A DNA stretch of 64,000 nt from Callaeas wilsoni. Taxonomy: Eukaryota; Chordata; Aves; Passeriformes; Callaeidae. Location of the stretch: contig VWPU01002968.1 in assembly GCA_013398955.1 (NCBI GenBank), forward strand, positions 20,800 through 84,799, read 5' to 3'. A program made the translations under genes and the position numbers. This document shows positions 24,258 to 38,182 of this stretch, in pieces. The stretch's first letter is position 1. Each line of letters begins with the position of its first letter. A model generated the notes under the pieces. That model saw only the letters and a list, made by a program, of their open reading frames with translations. It was not told the origin of the DNA and did not search any database.

Positions 24258-27200
24258 CTTGGCCATACCAACACTCTCACTACTAGACCTCTGTTGCTTT
24301 AACAAAACAAGTGGACTAACTCCACACTGCTTTAGGGATACCTTAGTGTGCACACAGTCAGGTGTGGAAATGGCACATGAAGGATCTCACTGATTTCTCT
24401 CATAGGTTAGGTTATTCTGCTTGCTTTACAAAAAATGCTTTAGCTATGACCTCAGACAGGAAAGCTGAGAGATCTTGTTTATAACAAGATCTGTTGTAAA
24501 CATCCACTGCAAACTCCACACAAATGTCTGAGCCTTCTGGGCTGATCCCCTTACTAGACGTGCGAGTTCATGGGGGGGTGCAGCGCTCTGCATTTCCAGA
24601 CCTGTTTCTTTTAAGAATAACCTGATTCACAAGAGCAGAAGCACGTGAGAAATTTCCCTACTAGCCCTGGGAGCAACAGCCATCCTGCTGGTGGAGGGAC
24701 ACTGTGTTCATTGGTCAGTGATAACCTCTCCCAGAGTTTGTAATCTTCTCTAAAGCTCAGATCAGGCTACTCTGGAGGCCCAAGAAGTTTTCTGCCTGCT
24801 TCTGCTCAGTGACTCTGTTCTGCGGGAACTCACGCAACTGGAGATCTTTACAAGCTGCTTGTCTGTGTAATTCTCTGGGAACCCATGTGGATGTTATTCA
24901 GTAATCTGTTCTGCATCTCTGTAGGAGACTGTCAGGGTTCTTGCACTCGAGGTATATAGCTGCTGCTCTTGCAGTCTGCTGTGTCTCTGCACTGTTCTGC
25001 TGACCAACGCATATGCAGACATGGAGCCTCCTTTGTTAAGAGCTACTTGTTAAGAAACGCTTGCTAATATTTTCTGTCTTGCTTTATCAGTCATAGCAAC
25101 AACTAAGTTACTCATGTATGGCTTAAATATTACTCAGAAGTGCCCTTTTGTTGACACTAGACATATGCCTCTGGAAAATCCTAACATCCCTACCTGTCTG
25201 TAGAGTAGGACTTAAGAGTTCTGGAGAAAAGCAGTAGAACAGGATCTGAAAGGCAAAATACCTTGGTACTGTTAGAAACATTGCAACAGGCTTACCATGC
25301 ATAGACCATTTTGCTTCTTGGGTTCTCTGTTTTGCTTTGCCCTTGTCAGTTTAGATCGTCATTTCTGAGGAATATGGTCCCACATTGTATGTGTTCTCTG
25401 ACTTATGCCTCTGCCATAATGCAATTAATTAATACTTTTTAGTGGCTGCAAATAAGCCACAGTCCATAAGTGTTTGGGGTCATTCCTGCAGTGATGCATC
25501 TCTAGTGGTCACAGAAAAGCAAAGTTAACTTCAGCTAAGAGATTGGCCAGAAGTATCTTTGCCTGCTGGTCAGTCCATCGTCCTTGCCCATGGAGCTGCA
25601 AATGACACGAAGCATTCTTACCACCACTGCATCCTTCAGGATGGGTAAAATAGCTTATTGTTTTGGCACTTGTTGTAATTGGAGGCCAGCTCACTATAAG
25701 CTATTAAAAAGAGAGGGTTCTGGTACAGGTTCATCCTCCCTTGGCACCTGAGAAAATGGGACTAGTGAGTTCAGTGGCTTCTGGGCCAAATTTAGGACTG
25801 CTAGAAATGGGTGCAATTCTGTTAAGGCAAGTGAAGTCATAGTTACTGGTTACCATTTTTAATTTAACAGTCAGAGTTCATTATTAGAGTGCAGTAAGAA
25901 GTCTGGAAATTAAACAGGCTTGGTTATTAACAGGTTAATGGCTTTTTAACCTAAAATTGCCATGTCGTTAATTCATATGTTACCTCAAGGCTACTGTGTT
26001 TTGATGCAGGTGTACTTCAGAGCAAGAGTTTTGTCCTCTGCAATGATCTAGCTATGACAGCACTGAAAAATGAGACGACAGTGGTGTCTGATGTATGAAC
26101 ACTATGCTAGAGAGCAAGTGTGTAGAAAGCTGATACAAAGTGTGAAAATGTAAATCAGGTGCCTGCCAAGCCAGGACACGTGTGAAACAAATGTTATCTC
26201 AGTGGTGCTGACAGGTGTCAGCAGCAGCCAGCACGGGGGTTTCTGCTAGTGCTTCGTACTTAAATCTTTCTGTTACGTGAAGCCCAGGTCTCGTTTCTCC
26301 ATGTGGAGGGCTTCTGTCTTTTTATTGTTTTTGTATAACAGCAGATAGGTAATACAGTGAAGTGATTGGTTCTGGACTAGTTCAGGCCCTGCAGCCCCCA
26401 GAAAGGGGTGAAGGGTCCTGATTTCCTGCCTGCCTCTGGCTCCCGGTGTAAACCTTGAGAGTTCACCATGCCTGCAAGAAGAGAGAATGGGGTGGAGGTG
26501 ACTGAATGCTGAAATTAAGTTGTGTTAGATCTCTAATTCTTGTGTTGTGTTGGGATGCACAGCTTCTCTATCAAGAATCCATGTGGTGAGGCAGGTGAGA
26601 ATTTAGGGTAAGGGACTGGAAAAAAAAAAGGCATGGATACATTTAAAACTTCAGCCCAGTACATACATGGGGAGCAATGCAGAAGAAATCCCTGAGGGTA
26701 GACTGGAAATGGGATATAAGGATGAGTTGGGAACCTGCTTGTTCACATGGAGGTGAAGCACCAGGTTTCTGGTTCCAGTGACAAGCCAAAATATGTCCCT
26801 AAAGAACATTCTATGTACAAACATGAGACTTAATACTTACTGTCTCTGACACGGCTGTGTCATCTGACTCAGTATGCAGTGACTGAACTGCTTGTGGAAG
26901 ACAGGAGGCAATTTCACATTGTCCATATGCATGACCAAGTGAAATTTGAGGCAAACAGAGATATACTGGAACCAGAGAGTCTTGAGCCCTCCCTGTCTTT
27001 ACATGGGGGGAAAATAACCGCCTGTGGCAGCTCAAAATGAGAAATGGAAGCTGTTCACATGCTCTATGGTCAGCTGGGGCTGAAATGCTCTCTTCCAGTG
27101 CTGAGGTGGAGCATTTGTGTTGTCCATGTTTTTTCTACCAGCTGGTTCATGACGAGGGATTTCTGACATCAAGGTGCAGAGACCTGAAGACCCACAATGA

Positions 27201-28558
27201 TCATGACTGCCTGGGCACCTGCCCAGAGCTGGTACAGTGCACACAGAGCAGGATGTGCCTGGCATGAACCTGGAGATGGGCTCTTTGGGCACCTAGTTAG
27301 GAAAAAAAAGTTGAGTAGGAACAGAGGATGAGGAGAGGATCTCTGACATGGTGCAGTAGAGGCTGTGCAGGTTCTAGGGATGTTACATCTGCAAATAGTT
27401 CTAACTTACCCTTAGTTCTGTGTCTCTCACATTCACATCAGCAACTTGGTAGCCAGTGGGAGTAGGCTATGGGTGTGATGGGAGCATTGTGGGTGACAGC
27501 AGATATCTGTGGTGCAAATGATGGAGCAGCTGCCTGAAACCTCTGCATTTACAGGAGAAGCCAAAGTGAAAGTCTGTCCAACTTTAGCAGGTAAGGAGCT
27601 GATAAGCACCAGCCCCTGACAAAGTACCTTCACAGAGGCCACAGGAGGTTGGATTGGATAATCTCAACACAGAGGTAACAAATCCTGCTCTTGCACTTCA
27701 TTCCATTGTGTTGGCAACAGTATTTTGTGACCAATTTAATTGCATCTAATCAAAATAAAGGTGTGCCTCACCTTTGCTGCAAGATCTGTAGTTTTCCTGT
27801 GTACAAGGCACCTGTATGTCCCACATTCAAAGGCTTGACAAAAAAGAGTGAGTTGTGGTTTCTAGTTTTCTGAACATTGGACTAGAGCTTTTCAGTTATC
27901 ACACCTTAATTGCAACAAAGGACTTGGAAGTCATTCTTTTGTCTGTTCTAGTCAAAGGTGACAATGGGAAGTGTTTGAAAAATACTTCTCTAGAACATTT
28001 TTTTCATTTAAGGTTTCTTGCATTCAGCAAGGATCGAGTTTAATTATTTATTGCAGAAGGCTGCAACCATGTCATATTCCCTTAAATTGCCCAAAAAAAT
28101 CCATAAAAGTGCCATAAAATCAGAGTTGATTGACTCCTTTTGATATCCTCATAAGTCACCTTAAATGTCTGTAACATTTCCTAGAGAGGGAGTTGACAGC
28201 ATAAAGGAAGCCCTTATGAGCTGTCCTAATAAAGAGCTTCACCAGTTTCTGCTGTGTGAGAGTCTAACCTTTTGTATGTGAATCTTTAAATTTTTCTAGC
28301 TGTACCACAAGGCCTCGGTCCTGTGAACACGTACACAGGCGTAATTTTACTTGCTGGTTCATGCCATCGCTCTGTGATTGTCTGTCCCCTTATTTAAACA
28401 GAGTAAGATTACAGAAAGCATTGCTGACTAAAGAGCTGTAAAAATCTGTGTTTTAAGGGGTATCCAAGCTCTGTTTCCTGTAGAATTGGAGGACCCATCC
28501 AAGTAATCTACAAAAATGCCCAAGGTCATCATTGTCTGTTGTGTGACCTGATGGATCA

Positions 28559-28579
28559 ACACACACACACACACACACA
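28559..28579. repeat. (CA)n microsatellite
   Basis: About ten uninterrupted AC/CA dinucleotides, ending CACAG. Confidence 0.9.
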
Positions 28580-30882
28580 GAGCTAAGTATTCCATGCTGT
28601 TAAATATTCTCATTTTACCACAGCTTTCTTCCATGGGCACCAAACATTATTGTCTCAAGAGGCTGTTTACACTGGGAGCAATTCAAAAAGGTTACTGTTA
28701 GTGCTGAAATAGAGTTGATTATGTTGTAGCATGAACCAGATTTTTCTTCTTGTGGCAAGACCCTTCTAGCTTCAGATTTCAAATCCTTAGGCCCGGATCC
28801 AGTCTCTCCAATGTTTTTGCTGACAGCTGGGATAGGCCTTCAGTGCTCTTGTATTGGCCGAGTACCTGGTAAGTCCTTGGCTCCTCCATCTTCTGGCATC
28901 TTCTGCAATAGATTAGATGATAGAAAAAAATGCCTTGGCTTCTAGTTGCAACTTCACATATGGTGAAATGAGCTCAGCACTTAGTTATGGGGCTCCTTCC
29001 TCGATCCTCCCTCTTGGTGACAATTCCAAGAGCTTATTTGGAAAATAGAAGTGGAAAATAGGAAAAATTGAGGCAAGTACTGGAGATCTGAAAATATGGA
29101 GCTCTTGATACAAGCATGATATATTAAACAGAAAAACATCTTCAAATCATCTCTGAGAACTCAGAGAAGAAAATATGATGCATGGGTCTTGTGCAAAAGA
29201 TGAAGAATCTGGAATGTTCATGCTCTGAGCTAATTTAAAGGCATCTGTACTGGCCTGATACAGAGGCAATAGCATGAATGAGAAGGATTAAAACATATCA
29301 GTTAGCCAACATTTGTTGGAAACATAGAAATTAAGTGAAGCACTAATGGAGCCAATAGGACAGGAAACATCTGTCGTACTGGCATAGTCAGCATCATAAC
29401 TGAAAAGGACCTTACCTTGCAGTCTTTGCTAGGGCAGGCTGAAGAATTTTTGGTTGAACTATATGTAGTTAACATTTTAGAGAGCATATTCCAACTTTCT
29501 GCATCAATGACAACTATGTGTTATTTTGTCCTCAACTTTGATGAACTAGAACTTACGTATTCGATCCTGACCATTTGGTGGGATTTTTTAAGCTATCCTC
29601 TTGACAGACCACTGTTAAATGTTTTCCTCACTTGTGCACATTTGCAGCTCAGCTGCTGAAATAAAAAAAAATAATTCATCTGTAGTCATGACCATTACGT
29701 CAAAACATTTATATCTTCTTAACTGCAGTCTTTCTAAAGTTACTAAGTGTGGGTCTTATTAAGTGACAGAAAAAGCAAAGTCGCTGCTAAAAGCCAGGCA
29801 CTGGATTTATAAAGATACATCAAAGTACAGTAACCACAGGGTGCCAAAGCCCATCATCAGTTCAACTCCTTAGGGTGGTAATAGAAATAGGACCGTGTGC
29901 AGGTGGGCTCACCAGATTACTTTACACAGGCTTACCCAGTGATTATCTCAGCTCCATGTAATTACCACTCCGCTCTCAGCATCTGTCAGGACATGCATGT
30001 TTTTGACAAACCTTGTAACAGACATATATCTGCCTCTGAGCTCGCTCTTAATTTCCTTTTCTTGCATAGCCACTGGTGATGCTTTATACTACAAGATTAT
30101 ATTGCTGAAGCTGAATGTAATAAAATTAGCATCAGGATACAATGTTGAAGAATAAAAGAACTTTTACGAAGGGAAACATGAAAGAGCTAATAAATACTCC
30201 CTAAAAAACATCTCTGCTATGAAGCTTTGTTTACATGTTTAATTTAATGGGCAAATGATTAACCAGTGGTCTATATCAAGAGCCTCTTTTAGTCTGGCTT
30301 GCTCCTACTGTTTTTCTAGTAACTGAGGAGAGTGCTCCTAGCTATTTGGTAGGGCTGGTGGAAGAACAGACCCAAGAGATTTCAGAGATACAAGCAAGTT
30401 CCTAACAGCTGTAAATAAAAACGTGTATTATGTCTTCACATTAAGTTGTATTTATAGTTCCAAATATATGCTGCTGTGGTCTCTGTGGGAGATGTGCCCC
30501 TGCTGTGTATCTCCCCAGGGACACGAGGCTCTTCCAAGGTCACACAGTGCTTTCAGTCCTGCTCTGCAGTGTGTTTTCTTCACTGATGTGCAACGTCAGC
30601 ATTCTGTCCACAGCAGGCTCCAAATAGTCCCGAGGGAGAGGCTTTGCTCCTGCACTGTGCCATATGGAGCTGAATGCTTTAACACAGCCTGGCAGTCAGA
30701 GTGCTTCACACTTGTCTCTGAGACCATGAGGATTGATGCCTCGCTCTTGAACTCGATGATCAAACAGCTTTTATTACCAGCTGAGCCGCTCTTTTGAAGA
30801 GGAGAGTCCTTGGCTCCTGATGAGGCTCGAGCCAGGGCGCTGCTGATTGTGGATACGCACAAACACCCTCTGCCAGGAGCAG

Positions 30883-30970
30883 GAGCTGGGTGGCTGGAGA
30901 GCTGGGTGGCTGGATAGCTGGAGAGCTTGGGTAGCTCGAGAGCTTGGGTAGCTGGGGAGCTGGAGAGCTG
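30883..30970. repeat. GCTGG-rich minisatellite
   Basis: Two near-identical 16-bp units (GAGCTGGGTGGCTGGA) are followed by an 8-bp partial unit and then two related units of about 17 bp (GAGAGCTTGGGTAGCT). The array ends in GAGCTGGAGAGCTG. The repeat keeps frames open on the minus strand, producing a serine/proline-rich chance frame over about 30,596-31,149. The array sits in a GC-richer patch covering roughly 30.5-31.1 kb. Confidence 0.8.
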
Positions 30971-31247
30971 TGGCAGGGCCGCTCCCACAGGGCTCTGTGG
31001 AGCAGGTGGCTTTCCCGTGTGACTGCAGTGGCTGGTGTGGAAGCAGGAACAGGAGAGCTGTGTATTGTCACTGTAGCATGACCACCAGAAGTCCAAGGAA
31101 TACGTGCCCCATGTGACAGGAGCTGAGAGGGGAGGGACGACCTTCTCAAATCTTCTCTGTTAAGTCAGCCCCTGATAGGGGACTCCAGTTAGACACTGTG
31201 GCTGCAGTGGATTTATACTTGAATAGAAATTAACCTTTAACCTTTAC

Positions 31248-31265
31248 AAAAAAAAAAAAAAAAAA
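31248..31265. repeat. Poly(A) run
   Basis: Eighteen consecutive A residues preceded by CCTTTAC. Upstream sequence has no AATAAA at the right distance and no recognisable retrocopy body, so it is treated as a simple homopolymer. Confidence 0.85.
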
Positions 31266-31689
31266 GAGAGTGAAGGAAGCAAAAGCTTTTTGATCCATAA
31301 ACTGAGGTATTCTGAAATCAATACCTACGTTTTCCTGGAACTCCTTGGCCATGATGTCTGGGGATTTCTTTAAACTGAATCACATAAAGCCTTAATATTT
31401 GCTTTTTCTGGAATAGTATTACATAGATACATCCTGGGACCATGACGTCTTTCTTACTAATGTGAAAATTAAATCAGACTGATGCTTTTTGCCCGAACAT
31501 TTTTCTCTGTGTGTTCCCACTTCCTAGTATAACTTTATGCATATGCAGTGGGATTTTTACTAATTCTTGTGAGAAGAAGTCCAGTGATCTGTGAGACTTT
31601 AGCACAACTTTTGCATTCTTAAAGTACAGGAATTGCTCTTGAACCTTATGATCATTGCAGCTGCTTGAGATTTCTTAATACTAAATTTG

Positions 31690-31960
31690 TGCCCTAGTTC
31701 TGCAGCAACACAATTAACTCTGTTGTCCCTGTTACCTAGCAGGTGATGTTTATTTTAAACAGGTGACATTGACATCTAAGAACAATTAAAGTTTTAATAA
31801 TTGTTGTGGATTCAGATGAAAAGCAAAATGCTGCCCTTGTAAATTGTTCCTTGAAATTAACGATATAGTGGCTAATTGCAGGGACTGAATAGATTAGTTA
31901 AAGGAAGTGCTGCTACTGGTAACACTAGCATTGAATGATTTTTATAGTGGCCAGAGTGAT
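31690..31960. promoter_or_regulatory. Candidate distal enhancer
   Basis: Mixed transcription-factor-like sites are packed in AT-rich but complex sequence: ACAATTAA repeated, GTTTTAATAATTG, two CAGGTGA E-box-like sites at about 31,740 and 31,761, GCTAATTGC and TTATAGTGG. There is no repeat signature. The motif mixture resembles conserved non-coding regulatory DNA. This is inferred from texture only. Confidence 0.2.
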
Positions 31961-34900
31961 TCAGTTTTAAGTGCTATTAATGTGAGAACTGTCAGTACAT
32001 TTACTGTATCTGACACCCTACTGAAATCAGTAGGGCACTGTTAGTATGTAGGATGTGTTTTATGGGTCACCCAGTAAGGTTCCTGCAAAGACTTGATGAC
32101 AGGAGAAAATTTTTTGTTGCATGAGCTTACAGAAGGTATCTGAATTTTTGCAGTGTACTGTGGTACAACTCTGTGGAATGAACCACTAGTGAAATGAGTT
32201 CTGAGAATCTGTGTAATTAAACTGCTAAGAGCTATAAAACCACTATGTTAAAGTACAAGGTGTACTTATTGTAAAGGAGGAGCTGCAAAGTTTCTGGAAT
32301 AGAATCTAGCTATAAATTACCAGTAGTTTTTAAAACTCTTACACAAAGTGGTTCAGTTTTTTGAAATTTTCATCGTTTGGTGTTGACAATGGTTTCTTTA
32401 AAAAATTATGAGTCTGCCCTCTCTTGATACATCCACAGCCTCTTTATTCACATTTATCCAATGGAAGTTAACACTGTTAAGCAAGAGAGGGATCTGAGAT
32501 TGTTCTTCTTGCTTCTAATGTACCATAAGTTTTGGTACAGCTAAACAACAAAGCATTAGTTCATAATGTGACACCTCACAAAGTATTTAAAGCTTTGTCA
32601 TGAATTGCTTTGTATATGGATCTGACAGAGCTCCCATGGTGCATGTCCCTGATATGGAAAGGTGTGGGGGCAACAAGGTAGAACTTTCCCAGCCTCTGAC
32701 TGTGGGTCTGGAGGGGAACGCTGTGGGGATTACTGGAACCATCAGTACTTGACTGCTTAGCAACCTGGGGAGAGGAGAATTCTGTATTCCAGTACCCTGA
32801 TAGAAACTCATACAAAGGCTATTCAGGATTTTACACAGGGTGAAGAAACTGAATCGTCAGTACCCATACAACATTTTATTGGTTTTAGAAACTGAATTTT
32901 GCTACCTTTACCTGCCACCTAACAGAGTAATAAATCCTAGCTTCCCACTGAGTGAGCTCGTGGACTAGGACACAACCGAAGATGTGTGTGTTATTCTGAA
33001 TCTGGCCACTGTGTGCTTAACAGAGGTTGGATAAAAGGTAACACAAGTAGTGTAGCTGCCTTGTTTTTCTCGAGTCAGAGAACTGGAATAACAGGACAGT
33101 TTTGTCATATTCACTGAGCTGCTCATTAGCATGTGGAATTCATTTGCATGCTATTGACATTTGGGGGGAAAGCGCTGGGAAGGTTCTGGGAGGATCTGCA
33201 CTTGATGCAGAACAGACCTCTGGCTGCAGTTGGATGGGAACAAAATTATTCTGGCCTGTGGGAAAAATTGACAAACTTGACTTCAGCAAAAATGTTTCAG
33301 TCGTGCATTTTTTGTTTGGAAAGATGCAGCAGTGCCTTGTAAGTAAGGCATAGATGTTAGGTATTCGCAGGAAGGGGAATTTCATTTCAAACCACCTTCT
33401 CCATATCTTCCTTTCGTCTTTGGGAAGTTCTTGCAGATTCACTCTTTCCATCTTCAAAATATTTTTCTGGTTTATTGAAATGCTCTGAGGAGTCCGAAGT
33501 TCTGTTCCTTACTGTGCCAACCAGGTTTGTGATCTTGTATGAAAGAGACTTTTTCTGTGATAGCCTGTGATTGCTTCCTGGGGTTCTGAAATACACCAGC
33601 TGCACACTTGTCAGCAAAATGTTCCTTTGGTTTAATAAGTACAGGAGCCAGGAAAACTTGTCCTGTGTTTACCAGGACCAAACAGTCTGGCGGAATGAGT
33701 ATTCAAGGTAGTGAACCATGGCCGGAATGACGCAAATGTGTGTGGACACACTCAAAGCTACTCTTTTGCTTGGGGCGAATGTTAATGACACTTCCATGTC
33801 TCATGATAAATTCATTCAGACATTAAGTCACTAGAAAAATTACTCTCTGAAAAATATGCATGTGTTCCTGCTGACTCAAACCCTTGCAATAGCAGCATGC
33901 TTGGGGAAAAAAAAAAAGTTTTAGTTATTTTGTGATCTTATGAATCAAAACTTGGCTGAAAATGTCCTGGATTCAGATTAACATGGTCATTTCAGCTTAT
34001 CCAGCACATCTAACTTCCCTGTGGCTCAAAGGCTGGGATCTGGGATGTCTGTGATTGAAGGAGGAGACCCCTGTTGCATATAACTAAAGAGGATTTGGAA
34101 CAATTGGTGTACATTTGCACTGGAGAGAGGATTTTTGTATTCAATTATTATGTTTGGTAATTCATTCTTTTTAAAAAATATTTTTCGAAGATGATAATGT
34201 GGTTGTGATCTAATTTATTTACTTATATCTATAATTAATTTCTAGACTGGTACTGAAATGTTAATTTGAATTAGTGAAAGACTACTGTCTGAGCAAACAG
34301 AGAAGCACCTTTTGGGACGTCACCTGAGGTGAATGTATTAGAGCACTTTCTACACAGTCAAGCAGTAAAAGTAATTGTTCGGCTCGTGCAGTGGTGATGT
34401 GAGTATTATTGGCAAGGAACAGCCAGTTCTGGACTTGATGAGCCTTCCTATGTGATTTTGGTCTCCTTTTATTTGATCTTTTTGTGCCTCAAGTACATCT
34501 GTTCAAAAGGCTGGTCATTTACCTAGATTTGTTGGTTTGGTTGTTCTGTAAGGATCATATATTCTTCCAGGCAGAGCTGTCTCCTTCCTACTTGTTATGT
34601 GTATAGCACCTGGTACAGTGTGTCCTCAGAGGTGCTATTGTAATACACAGCTCACTCCTATTAATAGTTATAAAGCATTCCCATTCATGTGAGCAGGAAC
34701 TGGGCCGTGGTAAAAACAGGGAAAAGGCTTCACTGGGTGATTGGAGGGTACACTGGCCTCGTGCTTGTGTCCCTCACAGGAACATGAAGTGTCTGCAGCC
34801 TGCAGCAGGGCTGGGCATTGTGTATGCCTCCCTGGTGATTTTTCATGTGACAAGGTTTCAGGATGAGCTTTAAATCCTGTGTTTAATTCAGGCACCTGGA

Positions 34901-37900
34901 ATGTCTGATATATGTTGCATATAGTAGCTCTACAATGAGGATTTAAGGGAGTTCAGTTTAGGGTGGAGTGGAAGAAATACATCTATGGAAAACATTCCTC
35001 TCCAGTTCTATAAAGATGTCTAGATGACCAGTGGCTGGTATCTCCTCTATAGGGAATACTTGCATTTATGCTGATACATGAGCAACCCACCCTTACTAAG
35101 ATGCTTTCTGCTAAGAAATGCATAGCAATATGCATAAGCAAGGAACTGATAAATCAGTCACAAAATAAAGGCTTGCTATTTCCTCCTTGAAATTTTTTAA
35201 AAAATAAATATATACATGTTCTTTATGTGCAGGAATACGTAAGCTTGTGCTATTTTTACTGTGTGGACAATACACGCTTACAAATCAATTCAAAACGAAG
35301 TACTTAGGTAATCTCAAGCTTGAAGATAAATTTGCAGCAGAAGTTGCTGCTAGCTGAACACCAAAAGGAACATTAGTTTCCAGTTTCTCCTTCAGTGGCT
35401 ACTAATAGGAACATAGATCCCTCAAGCCTGACATTGCATAAAATCATTATTAGTATGTGGATTCCAAATTTTGTGCCTTTTGGGTTCTAAACTTTTAGAT
35501 TTATCCATATAAAGACACACCTTGGAAAGGTCTGATGGGTGCTGATTTACATCAGCTAAGGATCTGATCCAGGGGCTGCATCATTACCCCAACAGGCACA
35601 AATCCCACTGTGCAGAGTTTTCATCAGTTCCTGTCCTGTGAGGACTAACTTCAGTTTGCACAGTGCACTGTAACTGAGCTGGAGTTCACAGCTAACCCGG
35701 AGTCACTTCTGGAAAACTGTTTCACCAGGGACTTTATTTAGGTTTGAGAGATATCCAGGCACTTAGAAATGGCAGGTAAATCCCTCATCACATTAGAAAA
35801 TCTCATTTAGTGCTTACTGCCAGTTAACCTCCATGGGAATTGAGTTTGTTTGTGTTTTTGGAAAATCCCATGAGTACTTATATGAATCTTTATCTACTCA
35901 AGATTCTGACTGTTGACCGTTTTGAAAGTACTGTCTGATGACCAGCAAAGTGGAGAATTGTTTTGTGTTCCTGTCTTGGGATTTTAGTGATTGCTAACAT
36001 GGTCCTGTCCAAAGGGTGAAACTTTTCTTTAGCAGGAAGATTACCTTCTGGCAAATGCCAATTAAATTATTTGTTATTTAATTTACATTTGTGATTTTTC
36101 TTCTGCCGTGTTTTAAGGTGTTGAGCTGCATGGGTCAGAAAGGATTTCTGTGCCTGGAAGTTAAAAGCATTCAACAGAAAACAATGTTTCTGACCTTTAG
36201 AGTTGCCAGCACTGTATTTAATGTGCTTGTAATTTATTTGAAGGCTCCACTGATTTTTATTTTAGCTTTTAATATCTGACACATTCACATTACTTAAGGG
36301 ATTCTGCCAAAAGCAGTTCCAATCACAGCTGAAAAGGAAAAGATGCAGTCAAACTCCTCGCCCCTCATTCATAGAAAATCTCTGTGATTGGGGATATCAG
36401 GTACCTGCCTAGTCTGAGAGATTAGTGGTTTTTGGAAAGAATATAAGCTACTTGCACATGCAAAAAGTGTCTGATTTTTAACAGCCAAGTAAATAACTAG
36501 AAACGTAGAGTGCATTTCACCTTATGAAGTGTTGGTAGTGGAGAAATGGACAGATCATGAAAGTCATCCCGCAAAAACTAAGCTGGGCTTGAGTAACAGA
36601 TGAAAGTTTCAGAGTGCTGTGTTCTCTGAGTGCTGGCCAGAAGCAGTAGCCATGGCTGTTTGTCTTGCTGCAGTGGTAGTCTGCAGGAACAGGCAGCCCA
36701 GCCAGGACGAACAACTGCAGCTGACACTGGCTGCTCTGTGAAAGAGCTCAGATGGGTTTTAGCTCCGGATAAAGTTTTCTTGCTGCAGCTCCAGACCCAG
36801 AACTGCTTTGAGACAGCAAATCTTCAGTAGGGAACAGGAAGGTACAAACACTGCAAATAGAGGCAATGGGCCCCACACTGTGCAGCATTTCTGACTGAAA
36901 TTAATTATTTGGCTTCAGAGTTGAGTAAGACTGTACAAATACAGAAAAATACTGCTGGAAATGGAATTTCTGCCAAATTCAAAATTAGCAACTGTGTGTG
37001 ACAATAGTTAGCAGATGTCAAGTTTCTGTTTATTTACTTGTTTTATGGAATGTTTATAGGTTTCATTTTAATCTTTTTTTGTATGTGAGTCTTTCAAATT
37101 TTCTCATGTGAGGTGCAGAGAATTTGTGTACCAGCTCTTTAAAATGGCATCATTGAGGCATCTGGGTGAGATTGCATAGGATATGGAAATTTCTCTATAT
37201 ATTTTTTGTTGCTGTAGATCTTGTTTACAGGGTGAAACATTATTAAACAACTCAGCAGATAGGCAGAATAACCAACCTACCCTCACTGGCCTTTTGCTGG
37301 CCATTATCACCCACCTAGCTTCTCTGCAGAGCCTGTTGATAAAATTAACGTCCCTCCAAACACTAATTAGCTGTCAGAAAAGAAATCTGGGCCCTGGCAA
37401 GACCGTTTCCCTTCCTTGGAAGAGAAGAGCAAGGACTTGCCATGACTTACCATGCACTGAGCTGCAGCAGCTCGATGTTCTGGAGCAATCCCAGGGATTG
37501 GCCTCTGCAGAGTAATTGCCACAGCTGCGGGTGTCTCCTGTGACTCTCCACATTTGCAAGGAATGCACGGAGGGAAAAGGAAGAGGTGTATAATTTTGCT
37601 TCCAAGGTAGTCCTTTCACTCCTGGCTGACATTGTTCTTGGTACAACAGACACTGCAAAAATCCATGTTAGCAACTGTTTTCCCAATCAAAGCATTTTCC
37701 TTGGATGAGAGCGTCAGCTGGCTGAAAACTGTCTCCAACCATCTGACTTTCCACGGTGGGGTTGGGGGTGTTACTTTTATCACCAATAAAATATGAGAAC
37801 CTTTGGATATGGCCTTACCTGTCTGACTTACATATCCTGGTAACATTTCCAACATCTTTTTTATTACTGTCAGCTTAATTTAAATCTCCTAATTTTTCTG

Positions 37901-38182
37901 TGCAGGAAAATGAGTAATGCAAGCTGAAGGGTAGATTTTTCAATTGGCTTCTTCACCAGAAGGGCATATATTTTGTATGTTGAGGAGGGTGGAGATGGAA
38001 TGGGATGGGACATAAGTTTACTTCTCAGTAGTCTGAAAGAGAATTTGAAAAAATATTCTCAATTTATTTCCAACTTCCTTGTGTAGGCAGCTAGACCACT
38101 GGCAAGGACTTAGTGTCCTTCACTTCAGGAATGACGTCTTGGGAACATTACATGTTGGCTCTCTGGTTTCATTCCATTTTAG

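Larger units (their letters stand above)
20337..30882. other. Unique non-coding DNA
   Basis: No recognisable gene in about 10.5 kb. It contains the ATTA-rich stretch at about 21,070-21,275, a T run at 24,242-24,257, an A run near 26,620 and a (CA)n tract at 28,559-28,579. Bases 27,640-27,670 recall the CR1 3' tail (GAGGTTGGATTGGATAATCT), but the match is too short to call. Two short acceptor-donor pairs (27,555-27,590 and about 28,827-28,868) were rejected as chance. Confidence 0.45.
30971..38182. other. Unique non-coding DNA
   Basis: No recognisable gene. It contains an A18 run at 31,248-31,265, the enhancer-like stretch at 31.7-31.95 kb and an A run near 33,909. Bases 34,420-34,465 and 35,520-35,700 weakly recall old amniote repeats (a CR1-type tail and a 'tgatttacatcagctaagg' phrase), but too little is preserved to name them. 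Confidence 0.45.

Noticed and set aside
27555..27590. Acceptor/donor pair enclosing about 36 bases
   Set aside because: Micro-exon without other support.
27640..27675. CR1-like tail (GAGGTTGGATTGGATAATCT)
   Set aside because: Only about 20 bases resemble CR1; no flanking similarity.
28827..28868. Acceptor/donor pair (gtaagt) enclosing about 42 bases
   Set aside because: In-frame stops in some frames and no partner; chance likely.
30510..30535. CCAAGGTCACACAG, as in antisense MIR
   Set aside because: Upstream and downstream MIR blocks are missing.
30596..31149. Ser/Pro-rich minus-strand frames
   Set aside because: Created by the GCTGG minisatellite reading as repeated SSPATQ-like peptides.
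31200..31265. Poly(A) run as the tail of a processed pseudogene
   Set aside because: No AATAAA upstream at the right distance, no coding similarity, no visible target-site duplication.
34420..34465. CR1-like phrase (TGGACTTGATGAGCCTT)
   Set aside because: Short and isolated; not enough to name an element.
35520..35700. Phrase resembling an old amniote repeat (TGATTTACATCAGCTAAGG)
   Set aside because: I associate similar phrases with old reptile/bird repeats but cannot name a family or boundaries.
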